Part shown: positions 44,252 through 52,470 of the stretch, in pieces
Numbering within the stretch: position 1 is the first letter of the stretch
Layout: the number at the start of each line of letters is the position of its first letter
The notes under the pieces: generated by a model
The model's database searches: none
What the model was told of the DNA's origin: nothing
What the model saw: the letters and a program-made list of their open reading frames with translations, nothing else
Assembly (NCBI RefSeq): GCF_030767025.1
Contig: NZ_JASITE010000017.1
Coordinates: 1-64,000 of the forward strand
Direction of reading: 5' to 3'
DNA length: 64,000 nt
Origin: Nocardia sp. CC227C
GTDB taxonomy: Bacteria; Actinomycetota; Actinomycetes; Mycobacteriales; Mycobacteriaceae
Translations under genes and position numbers: made by a program

Positions 44252-45562
44252 CTAGTCGAGAAAGTTCTTGAGTTCGTTGACGAGTTTTTGAATGCGTCCC
44301 GAAATCACCGGGGTGCCGAGGGTTTTGAACCTTTCGCGGAACCACGGGTTGACGCTCTGCTGGCCGGAGCTGTTGACCGATCCCACCGGGATGAGTTTCA
44401 CGCCGGAGCGGTGCACCGCCGCCATGCTCTCGAACAGCGGTTGCGATCGGTCGAATTCGTAGAAGTCCGAAATCCACACCAGCACGGTGTTCTTCGGATC
44501 GGCGATCTTGGGCTGCGCCATGGCCATGGCGACCGGGCCGTCGTTGCCGCCGCCGAGATTGGTGCGCAACAGCACCTCGAACGGATCGTGCACCCACGGG
44601 GTGAGATCCAGCGCCCGGGTGTCGTAGGCGATGAGGTGCACGTCCACCTTGGGCAGACCGGCGAAGATGGATGCCAGGATGGTGCAGTTGACCATGGAGT
44701 CGGTCATGGAACCCGACTGGTCGACCACCACGATCATGCGGGCGGGCACGGTGCGTTTCGCGGTCGGCTTGTAGAACAGCCGGTCCACGTAGAGGCGCTC
44801 GTCGCGCGGATTCCAGTTGGGCAGGTTCTTCCAGATGGTGCGGTCGATGTCCAGATTGCGCAGGATGCGCTTGGGCGGCACCGACCGGTCGACGGTGCCC
44901 GCGCTGCTCTGCCGCACCTGGGTGCGCAGCACCTCCGCGACCTCGTCCACGTACCGCCGGATCAGGGCCTTGGCATTGGCCAGCGCGACGCCGGACAGAT
45001 TGTGCTTGTCCCGCAACAGCTGTTCGACCAGCGACATGCTCGGGGTCAGCTGGGCGGCCAGCTTCGGGTCGGCCAGCACCTCGCGCAGCCGCATCCGGGA
45101 CACCAGATCGCCCTCCAGTTCGGCGAGCACGCCGCGCACCTCCCCGGCGCGCTGTTCGCCGAGGCCGCGGCGCAGCCAGTTGGCGTCGCTCTGCCAGCCG
45201 GAAAGCTGGTCCGCGCTCACCGCACCGCAGCCCGTGGCGAAGATGTTCAGCAGGAGCTTGGACACCAGTGCGGCGGAGCGCACATCGGTGTCGCCGATAT
45301 CCGCCGACTCCTCGGCGGCCTCGGTCTCGACAGCGGTGCGCTCGGCCGTGAGATCGAGCGCCTCGAATTCGGCGGCGAGTTCCGGAAATCGTTGTACGAC
45401 ATTGTCTATGGAGACGCCGGGATCGAGGACCGCCAGCGGCAGCCCGATGTCCTCGACGATGCTCGCGCTCGCGGATTCCAGGGTGGGCTGCGGATCGCCC
45501 CCGAAGACGCCCGCCAGCAGCCGCCAGTACAGGATCTGACGGCGAGTCTCATGATCGGTCAT
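44252..45562 (-). CDS. VWA-domain protein partner of MoxR ATPase
   Basis: 436 residues. The first about 270 are helical; the von Willebrand A domain (about 275-430) has the MIDAS motif DQSGSM (281-286), and a later Asp in WISDFYEF completes the metal site. No signal or membrane helix, so cytoplasmic, as usual for MoxR-coupled VWA proteins. Overlaps the upstream gene by ATGA. Confidence 0.9.
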   Translation of the reverse strand: MTDHETRRQILYWRLLAGVFGGDPQPTLESASASIVEDIGLPLAVLDPGVSIDNVVQRFPELAAEFEALDLTAERTAVETEAAEESADIGDTDVRSAALVSKLLLNIFATGCGAVSADQLSGWQSDANWLRRGLGEQRAGEVRGVLAELEGDLVSRMRLREVLADPKLAAQLTPSMSLVEQLLRDKHNLSGVALANAKALIRRYVDEVAEVLRTQVRQSSAGTVDRSVPPKRILRNLDIDRTIWKNLPNWNPRDERLYVDRLFYKPTAKRTVPARMIVVVDQSGSMTDSMVNCTILASIFAGLPKVDVHLIAYDTRALDLTPWVHDPFEVLLRTNLGGGNDGPVAMAMAQPKIADPKNTVLVWISDFYEFDRSQPLFESMAAVHRSGVKLIPVGSVNSSGQQSVNPWFRERFKTLGTPVISGRIQKLVNELKNFLD

Positions 45563-46938
45563 TTCCGCAGCAACCGTCCCGCCCGCTCGCGCAGCACCGT
45601 CACCGCGTCACCCGACTTCGCCTGTGCCTTGGCCACCTTGGGATCGGTCGGGCCGCACGCCCAGTCGCCGTTGTGCAGGGCCACGACGGTGGACTTGACC
45701 TTGCGCCGCACCGCCAGCGGACGCAGGCTCCAGCGCCCGCCGTCCCAGCGCAGCAGGCCGAGGCAGGCGAAGGAGCCCGATACCGCGGCCGGGGTGAGCG
45801 GTCCGCTGGCCGGCAACCGGTCCAGTTCGAGCGGTAACCGCAGGCCGTCCAATTCCATTGCGCCGTCCTTGATTCGGTAGCCCTCGAGCAGCACCGGTTC
45901 GGCGATGTGCACCGGGTCGCGGTCCAGCGGTTCGGCGGGCGCGGCCAGCGCGTCGGCCAGTTGCACGGTCGCGGTGGCGAAGGGGTCGGCCGGGTCGCCG
46001 ACGCTGGCCCGGTCGTCCTGCCACACCAGATCGCCGGTCGCGGTGAGCGGCATATCGGTCAGGGTCAGGGCGCGATGTTCGGCCAGTGCGGTGAGCAGGT
46101 GCCGGTGTGCGCCCAGCAGCTGCCAGACCGCCGGTCCGACAATGGTGTCCACCTTGGCGGCCGCCACGCTCACCCGCACCGTGCGCGACGGTGCGCCCGA
46201 GGTCTCCAGGATGGCGTGCACCTGCGCCTGGACGGCGGTGCCGTGTTCGTGCACGTCCACGCCGAGGGGCAGCAGGCGACCCGAAACGGTCTCCGGCGCG
46301 GTGGCTGCCCCGGTTCGCCAGGTCAGCAACAGGGCGCGGGTCCACAGGTCGGCCCAGCGCCGCGCGGGCAGTACGTCCATGGTCGCGATGGGGGCCGAGG
46401 CGCTCAGCTCGGCGCTGAGGCCGTCGAGCAGGACGGCCAGCCGACGCTGGCCCGGCTCGGCGAGCAGGCCCTCCACCGTGCGATCGGCCGCCGAGATCAG
46501 GTCGTGGTCCACGCCGCGCCAGCCCGCGATGGCCACCTCGCCCAGCCAAGAACGGCAGCCGACAGCCAGCGGATGCGGGTCGGCGGCGGTCACCGCGGAC
46601 CGCACCCAGTCGAGCCGGGTTCGGCCCAGGGCGGTGTCGAGTCGCTCCAGCAGGGCGTCGTGCACGGCACCGAGCAGGGCGGCGCGTGCCGCCGCCAGTG
46701 CGGTCAGCTGATCCTGGCCGATCGACCCGCCTCCGGTCCGGGCGACGGCCTCGGCCACCGGCACCGCCAGTGGCGATCCGGCCACCGCACCCGCCAGCGC
46801 CTGGAGCGCGGCGGACTGCCGCTCGTCCACGCGGGCGAAGCCGTCCACCAGCGCGGTGTCGAATCCGGCAACCACCTCGTGGGCGGATGCGATGCCCTCG
46901 GGCGTCTCGCCGAGCAGTTCTTCCCAGCGCACCGACAT
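45559..46938 (-). CDS. Unrecognised operon protein
   Basis: 459 residues, soluble, Ala/Leu-rich, with an N-terminal helical part (about 1-230) and a C-terminal part rich in short beta strands (RRKVKSTVVALHNGDWACGPTDPKVAKA near the end). No catalytic motif found. Start ATG 46938 (MSVRWEELLGETPEGI) shares one base with the SWIM gene stop, so they are coupled; the open frame to 46968 has no ribosome site. Possibly the target-specific adaptor of the system. Confidence 0.65.
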   Translation of the reverse strand: MSVRWEELLGETPEGIASAHEVVAGFDTALVDGFARVDERQSAALQALAGAVAGSPLAVPVAEAVARTGGGSIGQDQLTALAAARAALLGAVHDALLERLDTALGRTRLDWVRSAVTAADPHPLAVGCRSWLGEVAIAGWRGVDHDLISAADRTVEGLLAEPGQRRLAVLLDGLSAELSASAPIATMDVLPARRWADLWTRALLLTWRTGAATAPETVSGRLLPLGVDVHEHGTAVQAQVHAILETSGAPSRTVRVSVAAAKVDTIVGPAVWQLLGAHRHLLTALAEHRALTLTDMPLTATGDLVWQDDRASVGDPADPFATATVQLADALAAPAEPLDRDPVHIAEPVLLEGYRIKDGAMELDGLRLPLELDRLPASGPLTPAAVSGSFACLGLLRWDGGRWSLRPLAVRRKVKSTVVALHNGDWACGPTDPKVAKAQAKSGDAVTVLRERAGRLLRK

Positions 46939-47450
46939 CAGCGGCTCACCCCCACCGCGGGAAACCACTGGAGCTCGGGAATCGGCGTATTGCCGCCCGC
47001 CAGTTCCAGATAGGACAGATGCCGCAGGAACCGGCTGAACACGGTGGCGGCCGGGGCCGGATCACGGGTGCCGTCCAGCGCGTCGGCGAGCCGTCCGCCC
47101 TCCGGCACCTCCACCCGCAGGTAGCGGGCGACACGCTCCTGTCCGTACTGGAGCACCGCCTCGGTGATGAGCGCGTCCAGGTGTTTGCAGGTCCAGTTGC
47201 CGGACAGGCCGCCGCAGGGGCGGTTGTTGTTGGTGCTGCAACTGAATCCGTGCGTCCCGGCCGTCACCGAGGCCACGTACACCCGGGCGATGTCGGAACC
47301 GCTGGACACCACCCCCTGGAGCCGCCCCTCCGCCAGTTCGACGAACGGCACCTTCGCCAGCTTGCGCGGCGCGACGGCGGGCAGCACCCGCACTATCGAC
47401 ATGCGTGTCGAATCTTCCTGTGCGGCTTGATTATTAGAACTCGAGACCAT
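46938..47450 (-). CDS. SWIM zinc-finger protein, first gene of the operon
   Basis: 170 residues. C71, C79, C88 and H90 form a SWIM-like CxnCxnCxH motif (FSCSTNNNRPC then WTCKH); SWIM domains bind DNA or protein. ATG 47450 is preferred because GGGAGG precedes it by 5-6 bases; ATG 47402 is an alternative. Divergent from a methyltransferase gene with a 101-bp shared promoter region. Confidence 0.75.
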   Translation of the reverse strand: MVSSSNNQAAQEDSTRMSIVRVLPAVAPRKLAKVPFVELAEGRLQGVVSSGSDIARVYVASVTAGTHGFSCSTNNNRPCGGLSGNWTCKHLDALITEAVLQYGQERVARYLRVEVPEGGRLADALDGTRDPAPAATVFSRFLRHLSYLELAGGNTPIPELQWFPAVGVSR

Positions 47451-47538
47451 CCTTGCCTCCCACTCGGTCGCGATGGGCATGAAGCTATGGCATGGCACCG
47501 ACAAGGTTGCCGACAGGTCCACGGCGGGTGGAAGTCGA

Positions 47539-47544
47539 TACAGT
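47539..47544 (+). promoter_or_regulatory. Likely -10 of leaderless methyltransferase transcript
   Basis: TACAGT matches TANNNT and lies seven bases before ATG 47552; no ribosome site is seen, consistent with a leaderless mRNA. Confidence 0.4.
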
Positions 47545-47551
47545 CGGGTCC

Positions 47552-48169
47552 ATGGCGGATGACGAAATGCCGGTGGTCGCGGCGGCGTACGACCGGGTCG
47601 CGGAACTGTACGCGGCCATGTTCGAACACGCGCTGCGGGATATGCCGTTCGACCGGGCCATGCTGGGCGCGTTCGCCGACCTGGCGTCGGGCCCCGTCCT
47701 CGACCTGGGCTGCGGTCCCGGGCGACTCACCGGTCAGCTGCGCGATCTCGGCCTGGACATATTCGGCGTCGACCTCTCGCCGGAGATGGTCCGGCTGGCG
47801 CGGGCCGCCCACCCCGGCCTCCGCTTCGAGACGGGTTCCATGACGGCCCTCGACATCCCCGACGCGTCCCTGGGCGGCATCCTCGCGTGGTATTCGATCA
47901 TCCACATCCATCCCCAGCGGCTGGCACCGGCATTCGCCGAGTTCGCGCGCGTGCTGCGTCCCGATGGCGTCGCACTGCTCGGCTTTCAGGCCACCGATCA
48001 CGGTGTCGAGGCGTACGACCACAAGGTCACCACCGCCTACCGCTGGTCCCCCGACGCCCTCGCCGAACTGCTGCTCCCGCACGGCCTGCACCCCATCTGC
48101 CGCATGGTCCGCGAGCCCCACGAGAACGAACGCGGCGAACAGGGCTGCCTGCTGGTGGTGCGGCGCTGA
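47552..48169 (+). CDS. Class I SAM-dependent methyltransferase
   Basis: 205 residues. SAM-binding motif I VLDLGCGPGRL (about 50-60), motif II FGVDLSPEMVRLAR, and LRPDGVALLGFQ for the late strand. It ends in the common LLVVRR. The substrate cannot be told; small-molecule methyltransferases of this type are numerous. ATG 47552 (MADDEM) is preferred to the in-frame ATG 47492. Confidence 0.88.
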   Translation: MADDEMPVVAAAYDRVAELYAAMFEHALRDMPFDRAMLGAFADLASGPVLDLGCGPGRLTGQLRDLGLDIFGVDLSPEMVRLARAAHPGLRFETGSMTALDIPDASLGGILAWYSIIHIHPQRLAPAFAEFARVLRPDGVALLGFQATDHGVEAYDHKVTTAYRWSPDALAELLLPHGLHPICRMVREPHENERGEQGCLLVVRR

Positions 48170-48228
48170 TCGGCGGCCCCACGCGCGGCCTACCGGCGAT
48201 TGTCGGTGCCCACTTCTAGAGTCGACAC

Positions 48229-49788
48229 ATGAACGACAGCGGCTCTCCGGTCCGGGCTCGGTACGACGTCGTCATCGTCGGAGGCGGCCACAACGGCCTC
48301 GTCGCGGCGGGCTATCTGGCGCGGGCGGGGCGGTCGGTGCTGGTGCTGGAACGGCAGGCGCACACCGGTGGCGCGGCGGTGTCGGAGCGGGTGTTCGCCG
48401 GGGTGGACGCGCGGCTGTCGCGATTCTCGTACCTGGTGAGTCTGTTGCCCGCGAAGATCATTCGGGATCTCGGGGTGCGGTTCGAGACCCGCAAGCGGCG
48501 GATCTCCTCGTATACGCCGGTGGGGGACGGCGGGCTGCTCGTGGACGGGGGATCGGCGGCGGCCACGCGGGCGAGCTTCGCGCGGCTCACCGGGTCCGAG
48601 CGGGAATTCGACGCCTGGCAGCGGTTCTACGCGGAGACCGGGGAGTTGGCGCGGCGGGTGTTCCCGACGCTCACCGAGCGATTGCCGACGCGGACGGAAC
48701 TGCGCGGCATCGTGGCCGACGACGCGATGTGGGAGTCGATCTTCGAGCGACCGCTCGGCGAGCTGGTGGAGCGGACCTTCGACGACGACACCGTGCGCGG
48801 GGTGGTGCTGACCGATGCGCTGATCGGGACGTTCAGCCATGCGCACGACGGGTCGCTGGCACAGAACCGGTGCTTCCTCTATCACGTGATCGGTGGCGGG
48901 ACCGGGGATTGGGATGTGCCGGTCGGCGGTATGGGCGCGTTGACCGACGCCCTCGCGACCGCCGCACGGACGGCGGGCGCGGAGATCGTCACCGGCCGCG
49001 CCGTGACCGGCATCGACACCGACGGCGACACCGCGGAGGTGCGCTTCGACGGCGGCGCGGCGGGAGCCGACCGTGTGCTGGTCAACACCGCTCCGTACGA
49101 GCTGGGACGGCTGCTGGGTGAGCCGCGGGCCAAACCCGAAGGCGCGCAGCTGAAGATCAATATGCTGCTCCGGCGACTACCGGCGCTGCGGGATCCGGCG
49201 GTCGACCCGCACGATGCCTTCGCGGGCACATTCCATGTGGGTGAGGCGGGCGCGCAACTGGAACGCGCCTACCGGGAGGCGGCGGCGGGGCTGCTGCCCT
49301 CGGAGCCGCCGTCGGAGATCTACTGCCACACCCTCACCGATCCGTCGATCCTGTCACCCGAACTGGCCGCACGGGGGATGCACACCCTCACACTGTTCGG
49401 GTTGCACACGCCCGCACGACTTTTCGACAAGGATCCGGAAGGCGCGAAGGCCGAGCTGGTGGCCGCCACGCTCGCGCGACTGGATTCGGTGCTGGCGGAG
49501 CCCATTCGCGACTGCCTGGCCCTGGACGCGGACGGCCGCCCCTGCCTGGAGGCCAAGTCACCGCTGGACCTGGAGCACGAGATCGGCATGCCCGGCGGGC
49601 ACATCTTCCACGGCGATCTGGAATTCCCCTATCGCGCCGACGATTCCGACGACAGCCCGGCCACCCGCTGGGGTGTGGCCACCGGGCACCGCAATATCCA
49701 TCTGTGCGGTGCGGGCGCGGTGCGCGGCGGCGGGGTCAGCGGCATCGGCGGCCACAACGCGGCCATGGCGGTACTCGACGCCCGCTGA
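48229..49788 (+). CDS. Phytoene-dehydrogenase-like FAD oxidoreductase
   Basis: 519 residues. N-terminal dinucleotide fold VVIVGGGHNGLVAAGYLA followed by VLERQAHTGGAA; near the C-terminus NIHLCGAGAVRGGGVSGIGGHNAA provides the second FAD contact. It resembles the PYROXD2/CrtI-related group more than true carotenoid desaturases; no carotenoid genes (crtB, crtE) are nearby. Probably oxidises a hydrophobic substrate. Confidence 0.85.
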   Translation: MNDSGSPVRARYDVVIVGGGHNGLVAAGYLARAGRSVLVLERQAHTGGAAVSERVFAGVDARLSRFSYLVSLLPAKIIRDLGVRFETRKRRISSYTPVGDGGLLVDGGSAAATRASFARLTGSEREFDAWQRFYAETGELARRVFPTLTERLPTRTELRGIVADDAMWESIFERPLGELVERTFDDDTVRGVVLTDALIGTFSHAHDGSLAQNRCFLYHVIGGGTGDWDVPVGGMGALTDALATAARTAGAEIVTGRAVTGIDTDGDTAEVRFDGGAAGADRVLVNTAPYELGRLLGEPRAKPEGAQLKINMLLRRLPALRDPAVDPHDAFAGTFHVGEAGAQLERAYREAAAGLLPSEPPSEIYCHTLTDPSILSPELAARGMHTLTLFGLHTPARLFDKDPEGAKAELVAATLARLDSVLAEPIRDCLALDADGRPCLEAKSPLDLEHEIGMPGGHIFHGDLEFPYRADDSDDSPATRWGVATGHRNIHLCGAGAVRGGGVSGIGGHNAAMAVLDAR

Positions 49789-49805
49789 TCGCGGCGACGG
49801 CGGTA

Positions 49806-49889
49806 CGGATGCCACGGCGGGCGGATGCTACGGCGATACGGATGCCACGGCGATGCGGATGCCACGGCGATGCGGCTACGGCGGTAATG
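49806..49889. repeat. 17-bp tandem repeat
   Basis: About five units of CGGATGCCACGGCGATG: one of 16 bp (49806-49821), then 17 bp at 49822, 49839, 49856 (the last two identical) and a decayed unit at 49873. Located between convergent genes. Confidence 0.8.
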
Positions 49890-49914
49890 CGATGCGGCCA
49901 CGACGCTGTTTCGG

Positions 49915-50835
49915 CTACGACGGACGCCGGTAGCCGTCGGCGGACTGGCCGATCACATCGGAGCAGCAGCGGACGAAATACCGCACCACGGGATCGGTTT
50001 CGGAGGCGTCCGGCCACACCACCGCCACGCGGGTCGGCCCGATGCCGTGCACCGGCCGGAACACCACCCCGGGCCGGGCATGGGTGTGCGAGGTGGACGC
50101 GGGGGTGAAGCTGACCCCGTAGCCGCCCGCGATGGCGGTCAGCCACTCGTCGGTACTGCGCGCGATGGCGCCGACGATGGCGGTGTCGCGGGGCCGGGCG
50201 TCCAGCCCCATCCAGTAGTCGCGCCACCAGCCGGTGTCCGCGGGCGAGGCCACATAGGGCTCGTCCCACAGCTCGCGGAAGGCGATGTCCTCGCGCTCGG
50301 CCAGTGGATGGTCCTCCGGCAGCGCGATCCAGCGGGGTTCGGTGAACAGCTCGCGGAGGTGGTACTCGTCCTGACCCGGGAACGGCAGCCGCAGGATGGC
50401 GACGTCGACATCGCCCTCGTCGAGTCCGGCGGTCGGATCGGTCCACCCGCCCTGCCGCAGATCGACCTCCCAGTCCGGATGCAGCCGGTGGAAGACCCGG
50501 ATGATCTCGGGAATATGCCCGTCGGCCGCGCTGGGCACCGCACCGAGACGCAGCACGCAGGCGGTACGGCTGGCATCGCTCTTGGTCTCGCGCAGAATGC
50601 GGTCCCATCCGGCCAGTAATCCCGGCACCTGCTTTGCCAGCACCTTGCCCGGCGCGGTGAGCGTCATCCCCGCCCGGGACCGGATGAACAGTTCCACTCC
50701 AAGCTGGTTTTCCAGCTGTTTTATCTGTGTGGCCAGCGCGGGCTGCGCGACATGGAGTCGCTGCGCGGCCCGCGCCAAATTCTCGGTTTCCGCGACCGCC
50801 ATGAAGTAACGCAGCAGTCGCGTATCGATGTCCAC
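49915..50835 (-). CDS. LysR-family transcriptional regulator
   Basis: 306 residues. N-terminal winged helix: LLRYFMAVAETENLARAAQRLHVAQPALATQIKQLE; C-terminal ligand-binding domain of the periplasmic-binding-protein type (about 95-290). GTG start at 50835. No divergent target gene sits at its 5' end; the upstream gene on the same strand is the DHFR-like protein, so its regulon is unclear. Confidence 0.93.
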   Translation of the reverse strand: MDIDTRLLRYFMAVAETENLARAAQRLHVAQPALATQIKQLENQLGVELFIRSRAGMTLTAPGKVLAKQVPGLLAGWDRILRETKSDASRTACVLRLGAVPSAADGHIPEIIRVFHRLHPDWEVDLRQGGWTDPTAGLDEGDVDVAILRLPFPGQDEYHLRELFTEPRWIALPEDHPLAEREDIAFRELWDEPYVASPADTGWWRDYWMGLDARPRDTAIVGAIARSTDEWLTAIAGGYGVSFTPASTSHTHARPGVVFRPVHGIGPTRVAVVWPDASETDPVVRYFVRCCSDVIGQSADGYRRPS

Positions 50836-50942
50836 GCCACAAGGTTACGAACGCACGTACCGGTAGGCATATCCCGGCGTCGACCGGCACGACGGAAGTT
50901 CGTGATGCTATTCGCGATTCCGGCGGCTGCGAGACGCCCGAT

Positions 50943-51500
50943 TCACCCGAAACTGGGACGGGTGACGGTGGGGTCGCCGACCCGGTAGGTGGCCAGGACG
51001 ACACCGTTGTCGAGCGCGGTGGTCTCGACCGCCTCCAGGGTCGCCTCGGCGTCGACATCCACCCACAGCCGATCGCCCTTACCGAGCAGTACCGGGTAGA
51101 TGACCAGGCGGTATTCGTCCACCAGGCCGTTCGCCTCCAGGAAATGGACCAGCTTGGAGCTGCCGAAGACCAGCAGATTCTGTTCGGCGCGCAGCTTGGC
51201 GACGGAGTCGGCCAGATCGCCCTCGATGCGGTGGCCGTTCCATTCCAGATCCGACCGGGAGCTGGCCACATGCTTGGGCATGGCGTTCATCTTGTCCTTG
51301 TACTCACCCTCCTCCGGGTGGTTCGGCCAGGCCGCGGCGAACGCCTCGTGCGTGACGCGGCCGAGCAGCAGCGCGTCGGCCTCCCGCATCTCGGCGCTCT
51401 TGTAGTCGGCGATGTCGTCGTTCCAGAACGGCACGGTCCAGGCCGGATTCTCGATAACGCCGTCCAGCGAAACGAATTCGGCGACAACGATCTTGCCCAT
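50943..51500 (-). CDS. Dihydrofolate reductase-family (RibD C-terminal-like) protein
   Basis: 185 residues. KIVVAEFVSLDGVIENP at the start, LLLGRVTHEAFAAAWP, then LLVFGSSKLVHFLEANGLVDEYRLVIYPVLLGKG, the classical pattern of RibD_C/DHFR-like reductases with NADPH fold. Not a housekeeping folA, whose motifs differ; such stand-alone proteins are often of unknown substrate. ATG 51500 with GAGTGAGAAA upstream. Confidence 0.87.
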   Translation of the reverse strand: MGKIVVAEFVSLDGVIENPAWTVPFWNDDIADYKSAEMREADALLLGRVTHEAFAAAWPNHPEEGEYKDKMNAMPKHVASSRSDLEWNGHRIEGDLADSVAKLRAEQNLLVFGSSKLVHFLEANGLVDEYRLVIYPVLLGKGDRLWVDVDAEATLEAVETTALDNGVVLATYRVGDPTVTRPSFG

Positions 51501-51591
51501 GATTTTCTCACTCTCGGTGTGGGGTTCTTCCGCCGCGGCACGGCCGAGCGGACTCGAACATGCAGACGGAAAGCCCGCCGAAAACTCATCG

Positions 51592-51630
51592 GTGCCCCTC
51601 GGACGTCCGTTGTGCCCCTCGGACATCCGT
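51592..51630. repeat. 20-bp tandem duplication
   Basis: GTGCCCCTCGGACGTCCGT (51592-51610) recurs at 51612-51630 with one change (A for G). Intergenic, just after the SGNH gene stop. Confidence 0.7.
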
Positions 51631-51637
51631 CGGTGCG

Positions 51638-52246
51638 CTAGGAGATCGTGATGCCCAGCCACCGCAGCCAGTACGGGGCCGACAGCTCGGCGAATTCGTC
51701 GTATCCGGCCGCACCCGGATGCGCGCCGTCTCCGGCGGCGACCTCGGCCATCCACACGCGGTTGTCCCGCAGGGCTGTGTGCACCCGCAGGTACGGGACG
51801 CCGACCGCGTCGCAGTGCGTCGCGAAGCGCTCGTCCAGGGCGGCGATGCGGTCGGTGTGCGCGGCGTCCGCGACGGGCGGCGGCGCGACCACCAGGACGG
51901 ACCACTCCCGGGCGCGCGCGGTGTCCAGCACGCCCGCGAGATTCGCCACCGATTCCTCGAGCGGGACGCGCGGCCGCCCGTTCTCGTGCATGGTGTCGTT
52001 CACGCCCGTCGACAGCACCAGCCGGCCGTCGCAGCCCGCCGGTAGCCGCGGCGCGCATTCGGCGAGCCAGCGGGCGTGCAACCGGGTGGAGGTTTCCCGG
52101 CGCACGCCGAGGTTGTAGTAGGTGAGTGGTTGTCCGGCCGCGATCGCCCGCACCGCCAGGCGGCCCGCCCAGCCGAGACATTGCTGATCTCCGACCCCCG
52201 CGACGAACGATTCACCGACGAAACACACGCGAAGATCCTCGAGCAC
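51638..52246 (-). CDS. SGNH/GDSL-type esterase
   Basis: 202 residues. Block I VGESFVAG (Ser13 in a GES variant of GDS), block III GVND, and block V DGAHPGAAGY with the Asp/His pair: a complete SGNH catalytic set. GTG 52246 (MLEDLRVCFVGESF) is chosen because the fold begins immediately; the frame remains open to 52522 with Arg-rich non-family codons. No signal peptide. Substrate unknown. Confidence 0.82.
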   Translation of the reverse strand: MLEDLRVCFVGESFVAGVGDQQCLGWAGRLAVRAIAAGQPLTYYNLGVRRETSTRLHARWLAECAPRLPAGCDGRLVLSTGVNDTMHENGRPRVPLEESVANLAGVLDTARAREWSVLVVAPPPVADAAHTDRIAALDERFATHCDAVGVPYLRVHTALRDNRVWMAEVAAGDGAHPGAAGYDEFAELSAPYWLRWLGITIS

Positions 52247-52470
52247 GGGTCGATACTTCCAGGTGCGCCCGGCGGTTGCCAGGACATATCGGGAGCGCCG
52301 GGGCGGACACGCCGGACACACTGGGAGATGGGCTCGTCCCGCCGGACCGGCGCGACGGGTTACCGTAACCGGCGGGTAGGTGTGCGGGTTCGCCTGTTCA
52401 TCCGCCCGCCAGACACCGAGCCGACCATGGGACCGAGGCCGTTCCCACGATCCGAAAGCGCCGATAGGAC

